Made by a program: the position numbers and the translations under genes | Source of the DNA: an uncultured Hyphomicrobiales bacterium | GTDB lineage: Bacteria; Pseudomonadota; Alphaproteobacteria; Rhizobiales; Xanthobacteraceae | Length of the DNA: 6,267 nt | Reading direction: 5' to 3' | NCBI GenBank assembly: GCA_903891395.1 | Contig: CAITEM010000097.1 | Span: forward strand, 1 to 6,267 | Part shown: one piece after another, positions 6,110 to 6,267 of the stretch | Numbering within the stretch: position 1 is the first letter of the stretch | Layout of the letters: each line of letters starts with the position of its first letter | The notes under the pieces: generated by a model | Told to the model about the DNA's origin: nothing | The model's database searches: none | Seen by the model: only the letters and a program-made list of their open reading frames with translations

Positions 6110-6216
6110 GTCATTCCGGGACATCGCGAAGCGATGGACCCGGAATCCAGGGGCGGCATAAGAACGCACGGCTCTGGATTCCGGGTTCGCTCGCTCTGCT
6201 CGCGCCCCGGAATGAC
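6110..6216. repeat. Palindromic intergenic repeat element (double hairpin)
   Basis: Nested inverted repeats fill the gap between the SDR and patatin genes. The outer arms are GTCATTCCGGG (6110-6120) and CCCGGAATGAC (6206-6216). The inner arms are CCCGGAATCCAG (6139-6150) and CTGGATTCCGGG (6174-6185). The left half folds by itself as ATTCCGGG/CCCGGAAT (6113-6120 with 6139-6146), with an extra CATCGC-GAA-GCGATG stem (6122-6136) at its tip; the right half can pair ATTCCGGG (6178-6185) with CCCGGAAT (6206-6213) around a loop containing repeated GCTCGC. This pattern is familiar from dispersed intergenic repeats in Bradyrhizobium-like genomes (established only by recall). In RNA it could stabilise the SDR transcript's 3' end or reduce read-through into the patatin gene; it has no U-run typical of an intrinsic terminator. 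Confidence 0.8.
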
Positions 6217-6226
6217 CGCATTTGTT

Positions 6227-6267
6227 TCACTGCGCCACCCAGCCGCCGTCGATGGAATAGGCCGAAC
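6227..6267 (-). CDS. C-terminal end of a short-chain dehydrogenase (3-hydroxybutyrate dehydrogenase-like), partial
   Basis: Only the last 12 full codons and the TGA stop (6229-6227) are in the window, and they read SAYSIDGGWVAQ. This is the typical end of classical short-chain dehydrogenases, where a strand ending in DGG is followed by the C-terminal tail. The specific DGGW-x-AQ ending fits D-3-hydroxybutyrate dehydrogenase, the enzyme that oxidises 3-hydroxybutyrate to acetoacetate in polyhydroxybutyrate breakdown. SDR membership is fairly safe; the exact enzyme is inferred from a dozen residues. The gene lies upstream of the patatin gene on the same strand, separated from it by the palindromic repeat. 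Confidence 0.65.
   Translation of the reverse strand, partial: SAYSIDGGWVAQ

Noticed and set aside
6110..6216. The nested inverted repeats as a CRISPR array or insertion-sequence ends
   Set aside because: There are no regularly spaced direct repeats with variable spacers, and no transposase or room for one. The structure fits a short palindromic intergenic repeat instead.

Overview
This window looks like chromosomal DNA of a GC-rich alphaproteobacterium, most likely of the Bradyrhizobium/Rhodopseudomonas group. That is an inference from three things: codon usage dominated by G/C third positions, gene content (EmrAB efflux, patatin next to a hydroxybutyrate-dehydrogenase-like SDR end), and a palindromic intergenic repeat of the 'GTCATTCCGGG...CCCGGAATGAC' kind that I associate with these genomes. 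No phage, transposase, CRISPR array, tRNA or rRNA is visible. Coding density is very high, and no gap without a gene exceeds 160 bases.

Left part (1-2595, minus strand): a compact three-gene operon reading right to left. It encodes a MarR-family repressor, an EmrA-type membrane-fusion protein and an EmrB-type DHA2 major-facilitator pump, which runs off the left edge. The junctions overlap (8 bp or a 4-nt gap between marR and emrA depending on the start; ATGA between emrA and emrB), so translation is probably coupled. A good sigma70-like promoter with a palindromic, AT-rich operator candidate lies just upstream of marR, which points to autoregulation.

Middle (2596-4447): a 157-bp divergent regulatory region, then a plus-strand pair separated by 3 bp. 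The first gene encodes a beta-hydroxyacid dehydrogenase of the 3-hydroxyisobutyrate dehydrogenase/GarR superfamily. The second encodes a metallo-beta-lactamase-fold hydrolase with the full dinuclear-metal ligand set of the AHL-lactonase group. Together they suggest a small catabolic or detoxifying unit that opens a lactone or ester and oxidises or reduces a hydroxyacid; the substrate is not visible. Because they are divergent from marR-emrAB across a shared operator-like region, the same MarR protein could control both sides.

Right part (4444-6267, minus strand): the 3' end of an SDR dehydrogenase resembling 3-hydroxybutyrate dehydrogenase, a double-hairpin repeat, a patatin-like phospholipase with a DUF3734-type C-terminus, and a macro-domain protein of the YmdB/O-acetyl-ADP-ribose deacetylase type with its catalytic residues intact. 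The last gene meets the metallo-hydrolase gene tail to tail with a 4-bp overlap.

I see no clearly new system. The points most worth a second look are the MarR operator and its possible two-sided control, the dehydrogenase/metallo-hydrolase pair of unknown substrate, and the patatin-macro-domain gene pair with a repeat element abutting its start.
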